From NCBI GenBank assembly GCA_004794785.1, contig SJOL01008662.1, positions 231,838 to 295,837 of the forward strand: DNA of 64,000 nucleotides. Direction: 5' to 3'. Below are positions 1 to 11,355 of the stretch, one piece after another. The position numbers and the translations under genes are program-made. The stretch comes from Opisthorchis felineus (Eukaryota; Platyhelminthes; Trematoda; Opisthorchiida; Opisthorchiidae). Each line of letters opens with the position of its first letter. Within the stretch, counting starts at the first letter, position 1. The notes under the pieces were generated by a model. That model did no database searches, was not told where the DNA came from, and saw only the letters and a program-made list of their open reading frames with translations.

Positions 1-365
1 CACCAACCCACACGAGCTATGGTTCTGAGACAACGATTGTCGAACACCTAAGGACGTCTCAGTTCCGCTGCACGAGCAGGCCAAGCCTCACAGACATACA
101 ACAAAACAGCCCGCACCGTAGCTTGACACACACGTTCCTCGAGATTCAGGGATACACCACTTTGACGCCATAGTTGCCTCAAATTAGCAAACGCAAACCG
201 AGCCTTGCAGATTCGTGCATTGACCTCATCAGTCACACTACAGACGAGACGAATACCTTCAAGGTTGGAACATTCGGTTCTGGTACCTGTTTCGAACACA
301 GACTGCCAACGTACTCGCTCAGAGAGACCTGAACACTGGAGTTTTGGAGACCTTTCTGAATTCAC
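1..365 (-). pseudogene. LINE (RTE/CR1-type) C-terminal remnant, cut by window edge
   Basis: The minus strand reads as the region just after the reverse transcriptase fingers/palm of an RTE/CR1-like LINE. It contains TDEVNARICKARFAFANLR, then VRAVLLYVCEAWP, then VFDNRCLRTIARVGW running off the window start. This 'ARICKAR..FANLR.LW / VR.VLLY.CE.W / VFD.RCLR.IARV.W' string is a well known LINE signature. An in-frame TAG separates the last two blocks (near position 46), so this is a decayed copy. The first 45 or so residues (231-365) match the family poorly and may be degenerate. The 3' part of the element lies outside the window. The family-level call is fairly safe; the exact clade is not. Confidence 0.7.
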
Positions 366-509
366 CTTGTTACTTCATCAACGACGGAATTAAACAGAAA
401 TATAGTGGGCAATTTTGTCGTAAAAGAGTACTTGCAGGGAAGCTTTTCTTAGAGGACCTCCCCATACACCCGCCCACAAGTGTGAATACAAACAGCACGC
501 ATACTCAGC

Positions 510-684
510 TGTGAGACCCTTTCGGTGCCTAGCTGCCATGTCACCCGAAAGAAGCACGAGGACTGGGATACTGCCAGGTTGCCCAAGCCTAGACAGGGGA
601 AGTCGAGAGGCAGAGGTCGGGCTCAAACCACGGGTCTTCCGGTCAGTAATTTCGCGCTCTAACCATTGAACCATCTCGCCCCCG
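510..684 (-). repeat. tRNA-derived SINE, family A copy 1
   Basis: Read on the minus strand, the segment opens with a tRNA-like head. A pol III A-box-like TGGTTCAATGG lies at 673-663 and a B-box-like GGTTTGAGCCC at 629-619. A body follows that contains the family word CCTGTCTAGGCTTGGGCAACC. The box spacing suits a tRNA-derived SINE. The same head and body recur at 1340-1496, 2455-2565 (body only), 17020-17185 and 56460-56620. The lower end of the body is set only by where similarity between copies fades. Confidence 0.7.
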
Positions 685-1339
685 ACAAACAGCATATGAT
701 ATTAACGAACTTCTGGGGGTATACCCTGCTGTGTAGGCATGTTGAAAAGAACGAACCGACCAACAGAACACAACTGAAATCAAGGAACAGCAACATTGTT
801 GGGTGTTTATACGCATGCCGTGTGAAGACGTCGTACAGAAAGTTCCTCGGCTGGAGTCCTATTTGTTTTCCGGTTCCCGTCTTCACCTGCCTTTGTAAGA
901 CGCAGGTTTTGTTACGATGGGGGTTAAGCCAGTTCTTTTGTGATTGCCAATTGCCGCGAGCACCCTTCATGTGCATTGTCATCGACTCAACTCCGTTGGT
1001 TGGGAGTAACCCTCTCGCACAGAGGCAAATAAGTTAGCGCCATGATGGGTAGGTAGGTAGGTAGCCGGCTGGGAAACTGCAGGTGATCAGCTGAATTATC
1101 CTTAGGTGCTCATCCCAACGAATCAGGCATTCTTCTTTAGGGACAAACGAGCCGTTTAGGTCGGTGATCGTTTCGCTCGCGAGATGCCTCTTCAGGCCTG
1201 TCGCGCATCATCATCAGAGACAGCAACATCAGTGTTGACACTGCTGCTTTGCTGCCGTACAACCATGAAGTTCACCTAATTATATTTAAGGCATTAGATT
1301 GAAAAGGAGAGTGGGTGAGGGAGGGGGCCTAGTAAAGAA

Positions 1340-1496
1340 TCGTTCAGCCTAGCTTCCACGCCAACGGAAGAAGGCACTAGGGCTGGGATACCGCCAGGAT
1401 GCCCAAGCCTAGACAGGAGCAGTCAAGATGCTGAGGTTGGGTTCGAACCACGGACTATCAGGACTTCCAACTTAACCACTGAGATATTTCGAGCCC
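1340..1496 (-). repeat. tRNA-derived SINE, family A copy 2
   Basis: Minus-strand copy with the best B box of the set, GGTTCGAACCC at 1449-1439, and an A-box-like TATCTCAGTGG at 1486-1476 with one mismatch. The body shares the CTGTCTAGGCTTGGGCA block with the other copies. It lies immediately 3' of the LINE remnant at 1549-1740 on the same strand. Confidence 0.7.
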
Positions 1497-1548
1497 AACC
1501 TAGTGCTGGCCTGTGTCAAGCGTTCTGAGGCGCCTACACCTCCAGCAG

Positions 1549-1740
1549 CTCAACCAGACAATCTGGAAAGGAACTGACAGCACGAACGCCACCGAAATCG
1601 ATCAACCCCCATTTCTTGCAATCTCTTCAGCCAAGTGCAGGCGGGGTGATAGGGAGGCCTACAATAGCAACATCCAAACTCTCGGTAATCTCTTCCACAT
1701 CGTCATACGTTGTCCACCCCATGGCTTGCGCCATTCTGAA
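1549..1740 (-). pseudogene. LINE C-terminal tail remnant
   Basis: The minus strand reads WRKPWGGQRMTMWKRL, then after a frame change TWLKRLQEMGVDRFRWRSC and QFLSRL before a stop. These match the last conserved blocks of RTE/CR1-like LINE proteins ('GW.K.RGGQ.MTW', then 'WL..L.DMA..R.QWR.C'). A stop and a frameshift separate the blocks. The piece lies 5' of the fragment at 1-365 on the same strand, although in an element it should lie 3' of it, so the two belong to different insertions. The plus-strand open frame across this stretch (1513-1968) is probably an antisense shadow. Confidence 0.55.
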
Positions 1741-2454
1741 AGAAGTTTACACACATCCAGGGCTCATCGCTTCCTCTGTCTTCCTAGCTTTCTGGACCCA
1801 TTCAGGCTTCTTGATTCACGCGGATGCTCTTTTCACCTGACATCTGACTGTATGTCGAATTGTGTTGAAATCCCGACCATATATCCACTCCCACAATCAG
1901 AGCACCCCGTACCTCGCAGGTTTGCGGACAATATCAGAAGACGTATCGTCTGGAAGGAAAGAGATTAGGTGCTTTTTGCAGGTGTGCTTCACACCCGGGT
2001 CCGAGAGCTCCTCAGTAACCGGTCAGGGTGTGCACATCTGGCGCGCTCCTGAAAAGCGCGTGATCCGAATCTACATAGATATTACAGGACGAGTGAGTCA
2101 GTAATGGCGATATGGTTTATGTTAGAGGCCCCAGTTGTTTCGGAAGTTATTACCAGACAAATGCAGTTTGTCGGCATCTCTTCGGCGTTGTCCGTACGTC
2201 TCGATTCCAGTCCAAGACGACCACTACAGTGAGTCTCAGCAGCGTTAAGTCTACCTACCTGCATTCACATCTCCGGAAACTTCAAGAGTTGTCCCTTAAT
2301 ACGTACCAACAACCTACTCATAGCGGAGCAGAAAGACTTACCCTTACCTTTGAATAACACTGGAGAAAGCTCACTTGGCCTTGCAACCCCATGGGGCTAT
2401 AAGGCAGGAACGTAGACTAGTAATTCAGAAACCGATGGGATCGGATCGTTCAGG

Positions 2455-2565
2455 TGTAGCAACCTTTTGGTGTCTAGCTGCCATGCCAACTGAAGGAAGC
2501 ACGACGGCTGAGACAATGTCAGGTTGCCCAAGCACAGACAGGGGCAGTCAAGATGCCAAGGTTTC
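2455..2565 (-). repeat. SINE family A copy 3, body only
   Basis: Carries the family A body (on the plus strand, gtgtctagctgccatgcc and gttgcccaagc.cagacagg) but no tRNA-like head. On the minus strand it is therefore 5'-truncated, as expected for incomplete retrotransposition. Confidence 0.55.
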
Positions 2566-2599
2566 TCACGTGTCCGGTTTGGGGAGTTATAAATGAACT

Positions 2600-5500
2600 C
2601 CTCGGTATCGCCTGCGGCCAAACTTTTCTCTCAACCGGCATGACCAGGTATTAGGAAAATGTACTATTTTCATAGGCGGCAGCAGAATCCACACACTCAA
2701 GGTCCAGCTCAATGGGAACTTGAATATCTTACCGGGACTACCGTAGCTGCGCAAGCGGTTCTTCTAGGTGCTTCACTAAGACCATTTTCTGGTACCAGTG
2801 GGGAAGACCTGGAACGATGTTCCCCTCGCACCTACTCCAGTTCATTGCTTTTCAGGGCTTTCTACCCCGACACTGATTGCAGCATGACTATCTGCATGGT
2901 CACTCGACCTTGCGATAGGTATGAAGCAAGATGCTTCGCCCATGCAGTCTGACATTTGTTATGGTAGCCTCTTTCCTGAATTTTCAGCTGGACGAGAAAA
3001 CCCTCCTGCCGCATATGCTGTGTTCCGTTATATTCTCCTGCACAATAAACCGGGCGCATTTTTGGACCAGCCACTCGTCCCGCAAACCTGCGCACCAGCA
3101 GCAGATACTATTTTTTGGTCCGCAGTACACCATGGGGCAAAGTTCAAAAAACTTTTGTAAACGAAATACCGAAAAGCTGAGGCATTCAACGAGACTAGGA
3201 CGTAAAACCAACAAACCCACGAAAACGGCCGGACTCACTTCATGCTTATCGGAGAAACGAAACCCCACTGACTAAAACAAACGCTGGTAATCGCACTTTT
3301 TGGTCGCCTAATTCCCAAGAGTTGAGTCAGTATTCAATGTTAAGCTGGATTCCAGTGTTTAATAATTGAATTCAAAACGCCTTTATCCTCATTGTTGACC
3401 TCTGCCCCGTTTGTGTTTAGGCGGGCTTTTGAATTTTCTCAAGCACCAATCACGTGGAAGGAGACCTAATCAGGAAACTATATAAGGAGTGGAGAGTCCA
3501 AGGCACTTTGCGATGGTCATAGATGTGGGTTACCCGTACTCTCCACGCGGATAACGTGGGAATCTTATTGTCTCGTGCCGTAGGCTGTTGGCAAGATTAT
3601 GGCGAAGCTGATCGAGCAAGGTACTCAGCTCCGCCGTATATTGCCCTCGGCAACAGCATCGGACGACAGTTATCTTAACTGTGTCGGTCTTTTTCACTGG
3701 AGTAAGATTTATCGTGCCATCCTAACTGGAATTACTAACATCCAACCTCTGCGTGAGTTCCTCCGGTTCTCATTTTTTGCACTGTACACAGTAGCAGAAC
3801 CCATACCATGAAAATTTCCTCTTGGAATTTCTTCTCTCCATTTAATGAAGCCATTTACTAATACGGGGGTAAATGTGCTTCTATCTTAGACACCGGTTCA
3901 CAACAACGCGTAAAACACGAGGTATAATACTCTATGATTGCCACAGATGCGACCTTTCTGAGAGAACCTCGACATTCCATTCTGCTGGTGTTTTGCCTTG
4001 GTACACCATTCTAGAAATCACAACAACCCGTAGATACTTACACCACAATAGCACATCCCTGACAAGTCATTGCCTTTAAATAATGTGTACAGTGCTCTAA
4101 TAGTGAACTATTGCCTCAACAACATTTTAGGCACAGTGATTGGGTGCTCCTAACAGGAAGGTAAAACTCAAGGTTACCGAAACGTCTTCCCTAAAACAGG
4201 CGACTCGCTCCAACGTTAGTCGGCTTTTCAGAGCCTACACTACTGTTCCGAGTGATGTCATTTAATCCAATCGGCCAGAGGTAATATAATGATTCAATCG
4301 CGTATGACGGGTGTTCAAGCACGTAAAACTTTCCCTTTTATATGTAGGTCATTTACTGTCATCATCTAATGAAGAGCCAAACTCCCACACGGGCCATTTT
4401 CACGGTGCCATCGTGAAACTGCTGCGTTCACCGGATTACAAAGATAAACACCGCACATGTTCTTTTTTCAGCCACAGAACTTGTCAAACACGTCAAGTTT
4501 TTCGTGACACAGGCGCTATCGAACCGGTCTATTAAATCACTCCACGCTGACAGAGCATCAAGCTGGATACCCATCAGCCACCCGCACGTCTCGGTGTATT
4601 CAGTGGTAGTTCAGTCCATCTTGGCAACCAATAACGTGTTAGTGACTCGTACTCATGCTCAGGCGTTTTGTAGCGAGCAGGTGAGACGGTCACTTGTCAG
4701 CTCGTATTTGTAGTAGATTGTAGTGACCAATCACTATCAGGGGTGAACTCACTGCTTCCCCTGTCTTTGCAACTACGCCAAGTTTCGGCACACACACTAT
4801 ACTGGTAACACCTCGATTAAGGATCTGTACTCTTTTTCAGCTTGGTTTATGACTCACAGTCAGCAACCGACGACACATTGCCACGATAGTTGCTTTCAAG
4901 TGTTGGTGTTTTACGACACTTTCCTTGAAATCGGCGATCTTCATGGGGAATTCGTAGCCAATCAGCTTGTTCCCGCGTATTCGTCTCCAAGTAGTGTTTG
5001 TTCTTACTATACAGCTCTCCGACTTGAATGGTGCATCTGAATAAATTTGTTTGATCCGAGAAGAAATTCGCTCCTGGTGGAACCGTTGCATCTCGTTTCA
5101 TTTAGAACAAAATCCAAATAGTTCGAACTTCCGACATAATCGAAGTAAATAGTTCGTGTACAGAGAGTTAGGATGTTTAAAGGTATATTGAAATGTCATA
5201 CAAGCTCAGTCTTAATTGGGATATTGTTTTCATCCAAGAAGCACTACAGACTGTGAACAGTCGAAGTGGTCTTTTTTATGAGTACCATCACGCGAGCGTG
5301 GTTCAGTGGCCCACCTTGGTTGGGTTAGATAATTTCACCAGTTTACTCAACTTAGTATTTTAGACGTAGTTGGAGTTGATAGAAGCTCTCCAATGCAAGC
5401 AACATATTGATCTGCAAAATCCTCGACCCAGGTAATTGCTATTCATCATACTGAAAACAGTCGTGCTTTGAGGCTCCCAAATATTTTGTGAAGAACTAAC

Positions 5501-8500
5501 GTAAAATTTGAGCATACAGCTATAAAATCAGTATTGGAATTGACGAAACACAGTTACTTTGGTGTGCTATTTCCCTATACTGAAGAAAATCAGAGTCGGG
5601 GAGCAGTTGAAGTGACTTTTCCTCGCTGAGAATTAGGGATTCGCATTCATAGTTAGATAACAAACAACTTCGCGGTGACATGCTGTTTGCCTTTTGGGAG
5701 AAACCTTTATTGTCAAAATATAGACCTAAATTGAATGCGCTTTTCACTGATTTCAAGATTTATTAGTTATTTCCAGCCAATAAATAAACCTCAACTCACA
5801 TGATGACGACAGCAAGCTAAACTTCAAAGGAACATTATCTATGCAAGACTATTGTAAATAGGTCTAGTTACGAACATCTTTATATGGTCTAGCAGGTTTT
5901 ACGTGTGCGATTAAATAAAACTAGAGGAAGGTCACTCAATAAACGACAGCAATCATCATCTTGACCAAGGTTATCTTGTTTCCGAATGTATCAGAAGGAA
6001 AAGATTTTTCAATTCAGAACCTTTAGTGGCCTCAAATATGAGACAGACACTACTGACCGAATGAATAAAATAGAAGTTGATCTTGGACGTGGTAAATAAC
6101 GTTGGTGTTTTCGGTTTGAGACGAATATGTGCAATCATTTTACATCTAGTGGTTCTCTCTAGAGGGGACTACTGATGAGGACGAATCTCCGTTGGGGAGA
6201 GGATTTTGGAAACAAGCAAATTTCCCTGTTTCAACCGCCTGTTAAGGGAACGAAACTTTCAGTAACCCAGAAAACGCACATATTTGTTTCCAAAACAACT
6301 GACTTGCCCCTCCAGTTGGCAATCACCCCGAAGAGTTCATGCCACCAACACGGCTGACATACTAACCCACCATACCAAGAAATTGTTTTCGACGTCGATG
6401 GACTTGGCCAACCATTTAATCTCGGACACGCTAACTGTACTACCGAACACCATCATTTCACAGCTATCGTAGTGACTGAAGTTAATTCGGCTGAGTAACG
6501 CTAGATAACTCATTCATCATCTTTGCTGTGTGATGATTCGTCTCCGTGGTAACTTAGAGTGCTTAATTTTTCTTAGTTAAGTCTGGCTAGGTGAATAAGC
6601 CACCGCATTTATGGCCTAGTAGAGAACCGAACAACTTCACATTGTTGCACTAGTATGTATGAATCACAAAAACCAGAGAGAATTGGACAGTGGACAGAAT
6701 GAAAAATTCCACCCCACAATATTGAACGCTATTGAAAACTAGCCGGATGAGGATGGAATTGCATTATCACAGTGAGGAAAGCTTACAACCCGGTTATCAT
6801 TGGTTGGTCTGTAACGTGGACAGACCTTTGTCAAGGGCGCATGTCGAGATATCTCGGAGGATTTTCCTCGAAAATAGGGGTACAGTACTTTCGAATATGA
6901 TAGACCTTAATGCACATAACGATAAACTCTGATGAAGTATGACATGCATGCTAGAGATGAATGAGGGTATGGTGGGAGAAATTCTCCAAACGATAACGAA
7001 CTCCATGAGGACCATAAAAAATGAACAGTTTATATTCAACTCAGCTGTTTCATGAGCCACATGTGAAGTGAAATGGAAAGCACTTTACAGAGGAGAAACG
7101 TATAATCGGCCCTATTCATTTATTAGGTTCTTACATGGAAAGAAACTTTTGAAAAAGTTTTAGAGAAATTCATTGTGTTTGAATGGGTCACTGAACTCAC
7201 CCACAAAAATCAACAAAATGTCTCACCCAGGAAAGCCGTGACAGTTCATGAAACGCTATGTCTTGTATATATCTGTTACTGATGAATGTTGTAGCGTTGT
7301 TCCATATATCTTATGCAGATTGATTGCCAAACAATCCTCATCAATATGAACACATCACTAATCCTTCGTAGAAATCTGCTAATTGCACGATCAAATTATG
7401 TAAGCTTTTATCTGTCACCTCTTATCGTTCATTTTCGAAAACATCGACATCATTCCGAATACACTGTAAAATTTCATTCTAAGACGTCCCTGACACACTA
7501 GTTGCTGATGAATGCACCCGGTCCCATCTCGAATCCGGTCAAATAACTATGGGGTGACTTCAGCGAAAGAACTGATTGTAGAAATTCTTGAAAAAGGCTG
7601 CCCACGGCAAAAGAAACTTCGCATTATGACGTCTCATTCCACCACTCTATATTTTGACTTTGGACTCTTCATAATAGACCAGATATCCCAAAACAGTTGA
7701 CAGAAGAAATATGGAAAATAGTACAAATCTTTTGAAATCTTTTGCTAGGGGAAAAGCTTATATTCGCATTTCAACTTCAAAATCACTAGATGGTTTATGA
7801 CACTTTAGTGAAGCACATGTGAAGCGCACAAACGACAACCGAATTCGCCCTACATTTACTTCGTTATACACTTGTGACTCCGTTATTATCACATGACTTC
7901 GGCTGACGCATTCACAACGTACCAAATTCCAAGCGTTTAAATTGTTTTTGTGAAGCGAAGGTTGGAAAAACCGTTTTTCATTTTAAAAACTGACTGATTT
8001 ATTGTAGAACCTAGGGACGTTAATGTCGTTTCTCACAATGCAACGCTAAATCAACCAACTAGTGAACAGCTCGCCCTGGAAACCCATAATAATATCTGAA
8101 CATTCAAACATCGTCTGGAAACATCCAGGTGATCACAGAGTGACATCCAACATGTTTACTTATACTGAAAAGTTTGTTGTCATGGTGCACATCGTATGTT
8201 GTGGCTGCTGTCTTGTGTTCGATCTTTCCGCTTTACAGCAGACGACTTGTTTTCACTGACAACCTGTGCATGGAGAAGCGGTGGGGTAATCTCCGCTATT
8301 AGCCAAAAAATGCATGTTGGTTGCTCAACCGTTGCTTCGCGCGCGTTGTGTTGCATGTTCGCCAGGTATCTGACACAAATTTTGATTGCCCTTCTTCACT
8401 GAAGGTTCGTTATCGACCCAGTCGTGCCAATGTACAATTTTAATTACGGTTCTTAGGAAGGCCCCAATCTGCTTCAATTACAGATCCTTGCCCAGGTCAA

Positions 8501-8865
8501 TTTGCAAGCGAAATTAATGGCTGGAAAAAAACAGTTGAAGTCTGACCATCCTGTTCTCCCAGATGCTGGACCAGGGCGTTTATGTCGAAAGGTTGCACAA
8601 ACGGATGGTCAACAGTCTTAGCTGGAATCACCTTTCAAGGTCATGCTTAGGTAGGCCATGTCTGACAAGGTGATAAAGGCAAGACTCGTGTGACATAGCA
8701 ACTCGCGTTTGACACATCAGTTCAGGCTAACCGATCGTTCCATTCGCTCGCACGGCCAACTGCATTCACACATCGAACAGTGTGATCAAGCAGACCAAAC
8801 AGAGTAACCAGGTCGAAATGGCTGATTGCAACCCCTGATGAACGCGTTTTCGTGTGCTTCAATAG
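2600..8865. other. Stretch without recognisable genes
   Basis: About 6.2 kb of AT-moderate sequence with only short open frames in all six frames and no family that I recognise. A small inverted pair (gtggagag near 3491, ctctccac near 3539) flanks a 40-bp loop. A short block near 8300-8345 resembles 22545-22590, including an identical 15-mer, and may be a relic of an unclassified repeat. No RNA gene or CRISPR-like array was seen. Confidence 0.5.
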
Positions 8866-9172
8866 CCATGCCTGAGCCTGAGCCTGAGCCACCTACTAGG
8901 TGTTGTGGAGTGGTAAATTTACCAAGTAGTCCGCTAAGTGAAGAGAAGAGCATTCTCTGTTCGAGAAGGGCTTCAATTTTGCAGTAAGAAAAAGGGTGAT
9001 AAAGGCGGAAGAAATAATCCCTAGCGTTGAATCTGCATTTCACAAACTTTCGCCAATGGAGGCGGAGAAGCTACGGGTACAGCTGGTCACAATCCTGAAG
9101 TCCCAGCAGCCAGAAGCTCCAAATATCACACCAACAGAGCGAAGGGCCTTAAACACCCTAAACACAGGTGGA
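8866..9172 (+). pseudogene. Penelope copy 1, truncated N-terminal part, frameshifted
   Basis: Homologous to about 11775-12075 of copy 2. It encodes the stretch before the RT core (IIPSVESAFHKLSPMEAEKL and ITPTERRALNTL are readable). Against copy 2 there is one extra base in the aaacacagg run around 9160-9166, which breaks the frame just before the conserved DNIVITKADKG block. The element's first roughly 150 codons are missing. The break is a small indel, so either a real mutation or an assembly error could explain it. Confidence 0.8.
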
Positions 9173-10859
9173 CAACATAGTGATTACAAAAGCGGATAAG
9201 GGTAAGGCCACTATTGTCATGAACAAGAGTGATTATCTACAGAAGGTCAAGCAACACCTGGCCGAGGGTCCTTACCGGCAGATCGATAATGCGAATATTA
9301 CATCTATAATGAATAGGAACAAAACTGAAGTTGGCAGGTATTTGCGGTCCGTGATAAACCACTTAGGGCAAGGTAATTGGTATCGATTGTACCCCAAAAG
9401 TGCAATCCAACCACGGCTTTATGGCCTACCAAAAATCCATAAACCAGATGTTCCAATAAGACCGATAGTAGACGGAATAGGTTCCCCACCGCATGAGCTA
9501 GCCAGATTCTTGGCAAGCATTCTAAAACCCCTAACCGGGAAGTCTAGTACTTACATTAAGAATTCATATGACTTTGCCAACAAAGTTGCGGGTGTTGCCG
9601 TTGAACCAGATGACATCCTTGTGAGTTTCGATGTCAATTCGTTATTTACAAATGTGCCAAAAGAGGACTCTTTAGAAATAGCCAAGCGACTGCTACTAGC
9701 GGACACCACCCTTTCAGAACGGACACAGCTCACGGTAGATGAAATAGTGGAAGGTATAAAAGCATGTCTGGATCTCACCCACTTCGTTTTTGACTCAGTG
9801 GTTTACACTCAAGAACAAGGTCTAGCAATGGGATCTCCGATATCCCCGGTGTTGGCAAATATATTTATGGAAGAATTTGAACAGAGAGCTTTAGCCGGAT
9901 TCCCATACCCACCTAAGATATTCTGGCGATATGTAGATGACACTTTCGTCGTGATGAAACGGGACAAGGTTAGTGAGTTTTACAACTATCTGAATGAACT
10001 GAGTCCACACATTAAATTTAGTATGGAGATAGAATCAACCTCAGGTACACTGGCCTTTTTAGACTGCATGACACATAAGGTCGGGGGGAAACTAAAGACT
10101 ACAGTGTACGAGAAGCCAACCGACACTGGGGCAGTTTTGAACTACTCGTCTGCCCATCCGAAGTCGGTATACGCCAGTATTGCCTCATCAATGTTTAGGC
10201 GTGTAAGGGCCCTGTGCACAGAAGAAGCTGATCGGACAGCGGCCCAAATTGAAGTAAAGAACAAACTTCGAGGCAGTGGATATCCAGCTAGCTTGATTAG
10301 GCGGCAATTACGAAGGGTGCTGGCACCGGTAGCAAAACCCAACAGGGAATGGATCGGGACCGCTGTTATTCCGTATAAACAGGGGACGTCGGAGGTCATT
10401 CGAAGAGTTCTAAACACGGCTAACATAAGAGTAGCTTTCCAGAGGGGAAACACTCTGCGCTCTGCACTGGTGCAATTGAAGGATCGTCTCCCGGCAAACA
10501 GAACCAGGGATTGTGTCTACAAAATTAAGTGTAACGACTGCACCAAGGTCTATATAGGACAGACGGCCAGAGAACTTCACATCAGAATCGGAGAGCACAG
10601 TAGAAAAATAAACAGGCCGCCGAGAAACGCGGATGAATATCAAGCGTTACTGAAAGACTCGGCAATTGCGGAACACGCACTGGACACTGGGCATAAAATA
10701 GATTTAGAAAATGTTGAGGTTCTGAGGCGAGGACTACGGTCCACATCACAGAGACTGATCGCCGAGGCGGTAGAAATCGCCAAGCATCCCAGTGTTAACA
10801 GAATAGAAGGCGTGGAACTGGCAAGCGTGTGGAGAACGGTCTTGGATCAATCGAGCTAA
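9168..10859 (+). CDS. Penelope-like reverse transcriptase and GIY-YIG endonuclease (copy 1)
   Basis: Open for 563 codons from a nominal GTG that is really the frameshift point, not a genuine start. Order of motifs: ITKADKGKATIVM near the start (Penelope N-terminal block), GLPKIHK at 86-92, FDVNSLFTN with the first catalytic Asp at 155, AMGSPISP at 220-227, and the active-site YVDD at 255-258. A thumb region follows. At the C-terminus is the GIY-YIG nuclease: CVYKIKCNDC at 449-458 (paired cysteines around the 'GIY' strand), YIG at 462-464, then R..EH and an EHALDTGHKID segment. Known role of the family: target-primed reverse transcription with its own nicking nuclease. All motifs needed for both activities are visible, but the missing N-terminus and upstream frameshift make an autonomous product unlikely. 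Confidence 0.92.
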   Translation: MDNIVITKADKGKATIVMNKSDYLQKVKQHLAEGPYRQIDNANITSIMNRNKTEVGRYLRSVINHLGQGNWYRLYPKSAIQPRLYGLPKIHKPDVPIRPIVDGIGSPPHELARFLASILKPLTGKSSTYIKNSYDFANKVAGVAVEPDDILVSFDVNSLFTNVPKEDSLEIAKRLLLADTTLSERTQLTVDEIVEGIKACLDLTHFVFDSVVYTQEQGLAMGSPISPVLANIFMEEFEQRALAGFPYPPKIFWRYVDDTFVVMKRDKVSEFYNYLNELSPHIKFSMEIESTSGTLAFLDCMTHKVGGKLKTTVYEKPTDTGAVLNYSSAHPKSVYASIASSMFRRVRALCTEEADRTAAQIEVKNKLRGSGYPASLIRRQLRRVLAPVAKPNREWIGTAVIPYKQGTSEVIRRVLNTANIRVAFQRGNTLRSALVQLKDRLPANRTRDCVYKIKCNDCTKVYIGQTARELHIRIGEHSRKINRPPRNADEYQALLKDSAIAEHALDTGHKIDLENVEVLRRGLRSTSQRLIAEAVEIAKHPSVNRIEGVELASVWRTVLDQSS

Positions 10860-11355
10860 CACGTGTTGGTGTGCGATTATCAGAAGGGGGAGTAGTCATC
10901 ATCTGGATTCCACTTAACCTTACCCAACTCCCCCCTCCCCCCAACTAAATTCTCGCAAACCTCACAAGCCCACGAAGACCAAGGAAAATCTAGCAGTGGC
11001 ACCCGCGGTGAATCGTCAATGGAAGCACCCTGAAGTGGACGATTAAGGAACAAGAGCCGATCAGCACTAATTTGAAGCTCCTCCAACCTATCACTTCAAG
11101 ATTTTGGCAACCACACCAACCGACAAAAGCCATTAATTGACACTCAACACTAAGCTAGTGAGATAATCTGAAGAGGGCTAACCGATTGGTTCTCCGTCTG
11201 CCTTATAACCTGGCCAATTTGGTGACCTGCTCACTTGGCCTGATGAAGCTTTTGTGTCAAAAGCGAAACGTTGCCCAATTAAAAACTACCGATTGTTTAC
11301 CAAGCCCTTCTGAAACGATGACTTCTCAATCGGTTCCAAATTTTTTCCAATTGAT
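10860..11355 (+). repeat. Penelope pseudo-LTR, left/shared copy
   Basis: Lies directly after the copy 1 stop codon and leads into copy 2. It matches 13742-14228 closely, including GAAGACCAA, GTGGCACCCGCGGTGAATC and the hammerhead-like hairpin. The repeat runs past the copy 2 start codon (ATG at 11318) into about the first dozen codons, so both untranslated leader and coding start are duplicated in the pseudo-LTR. It serves at once as 3' tail of copy 1 and 5' leader of copy 2, the usual arrangement for tandem Penelope elements. Confidence 0.8.
11235..11278 (+). ncRNA. Hammerhead-ribozyme-like motif in the pseudo-LTR (intact core)
   Basis: Box CTGATGA at 11240-11246, a perfect 7-bp stem GCTTTTG/CAAAAGC (11248-11254 with 11258-11264, loop TGT), then GAAA at 11265-11268, CGTT, and GCCCAA, which can pair with the upstream TTGGC (one bulged C) as stem I. 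The predicted cleavage point is after T11272. Stem III would be only the self-complementary ACGT, so activity would probably need a dimer. Minimal hammerheads are documented in Penelope-like elements. Caveat: one extra A (11247) sits between the first box and stem II, so the fold is not fully canonical. Confidence 0.6.

Noticed and set aside
1513..1968. 151-codon plus-strand frame
   Set aside because: Overlaps, in antisense, the LINE C-terminal remnant at 1549-1740, and has no motif of its own.
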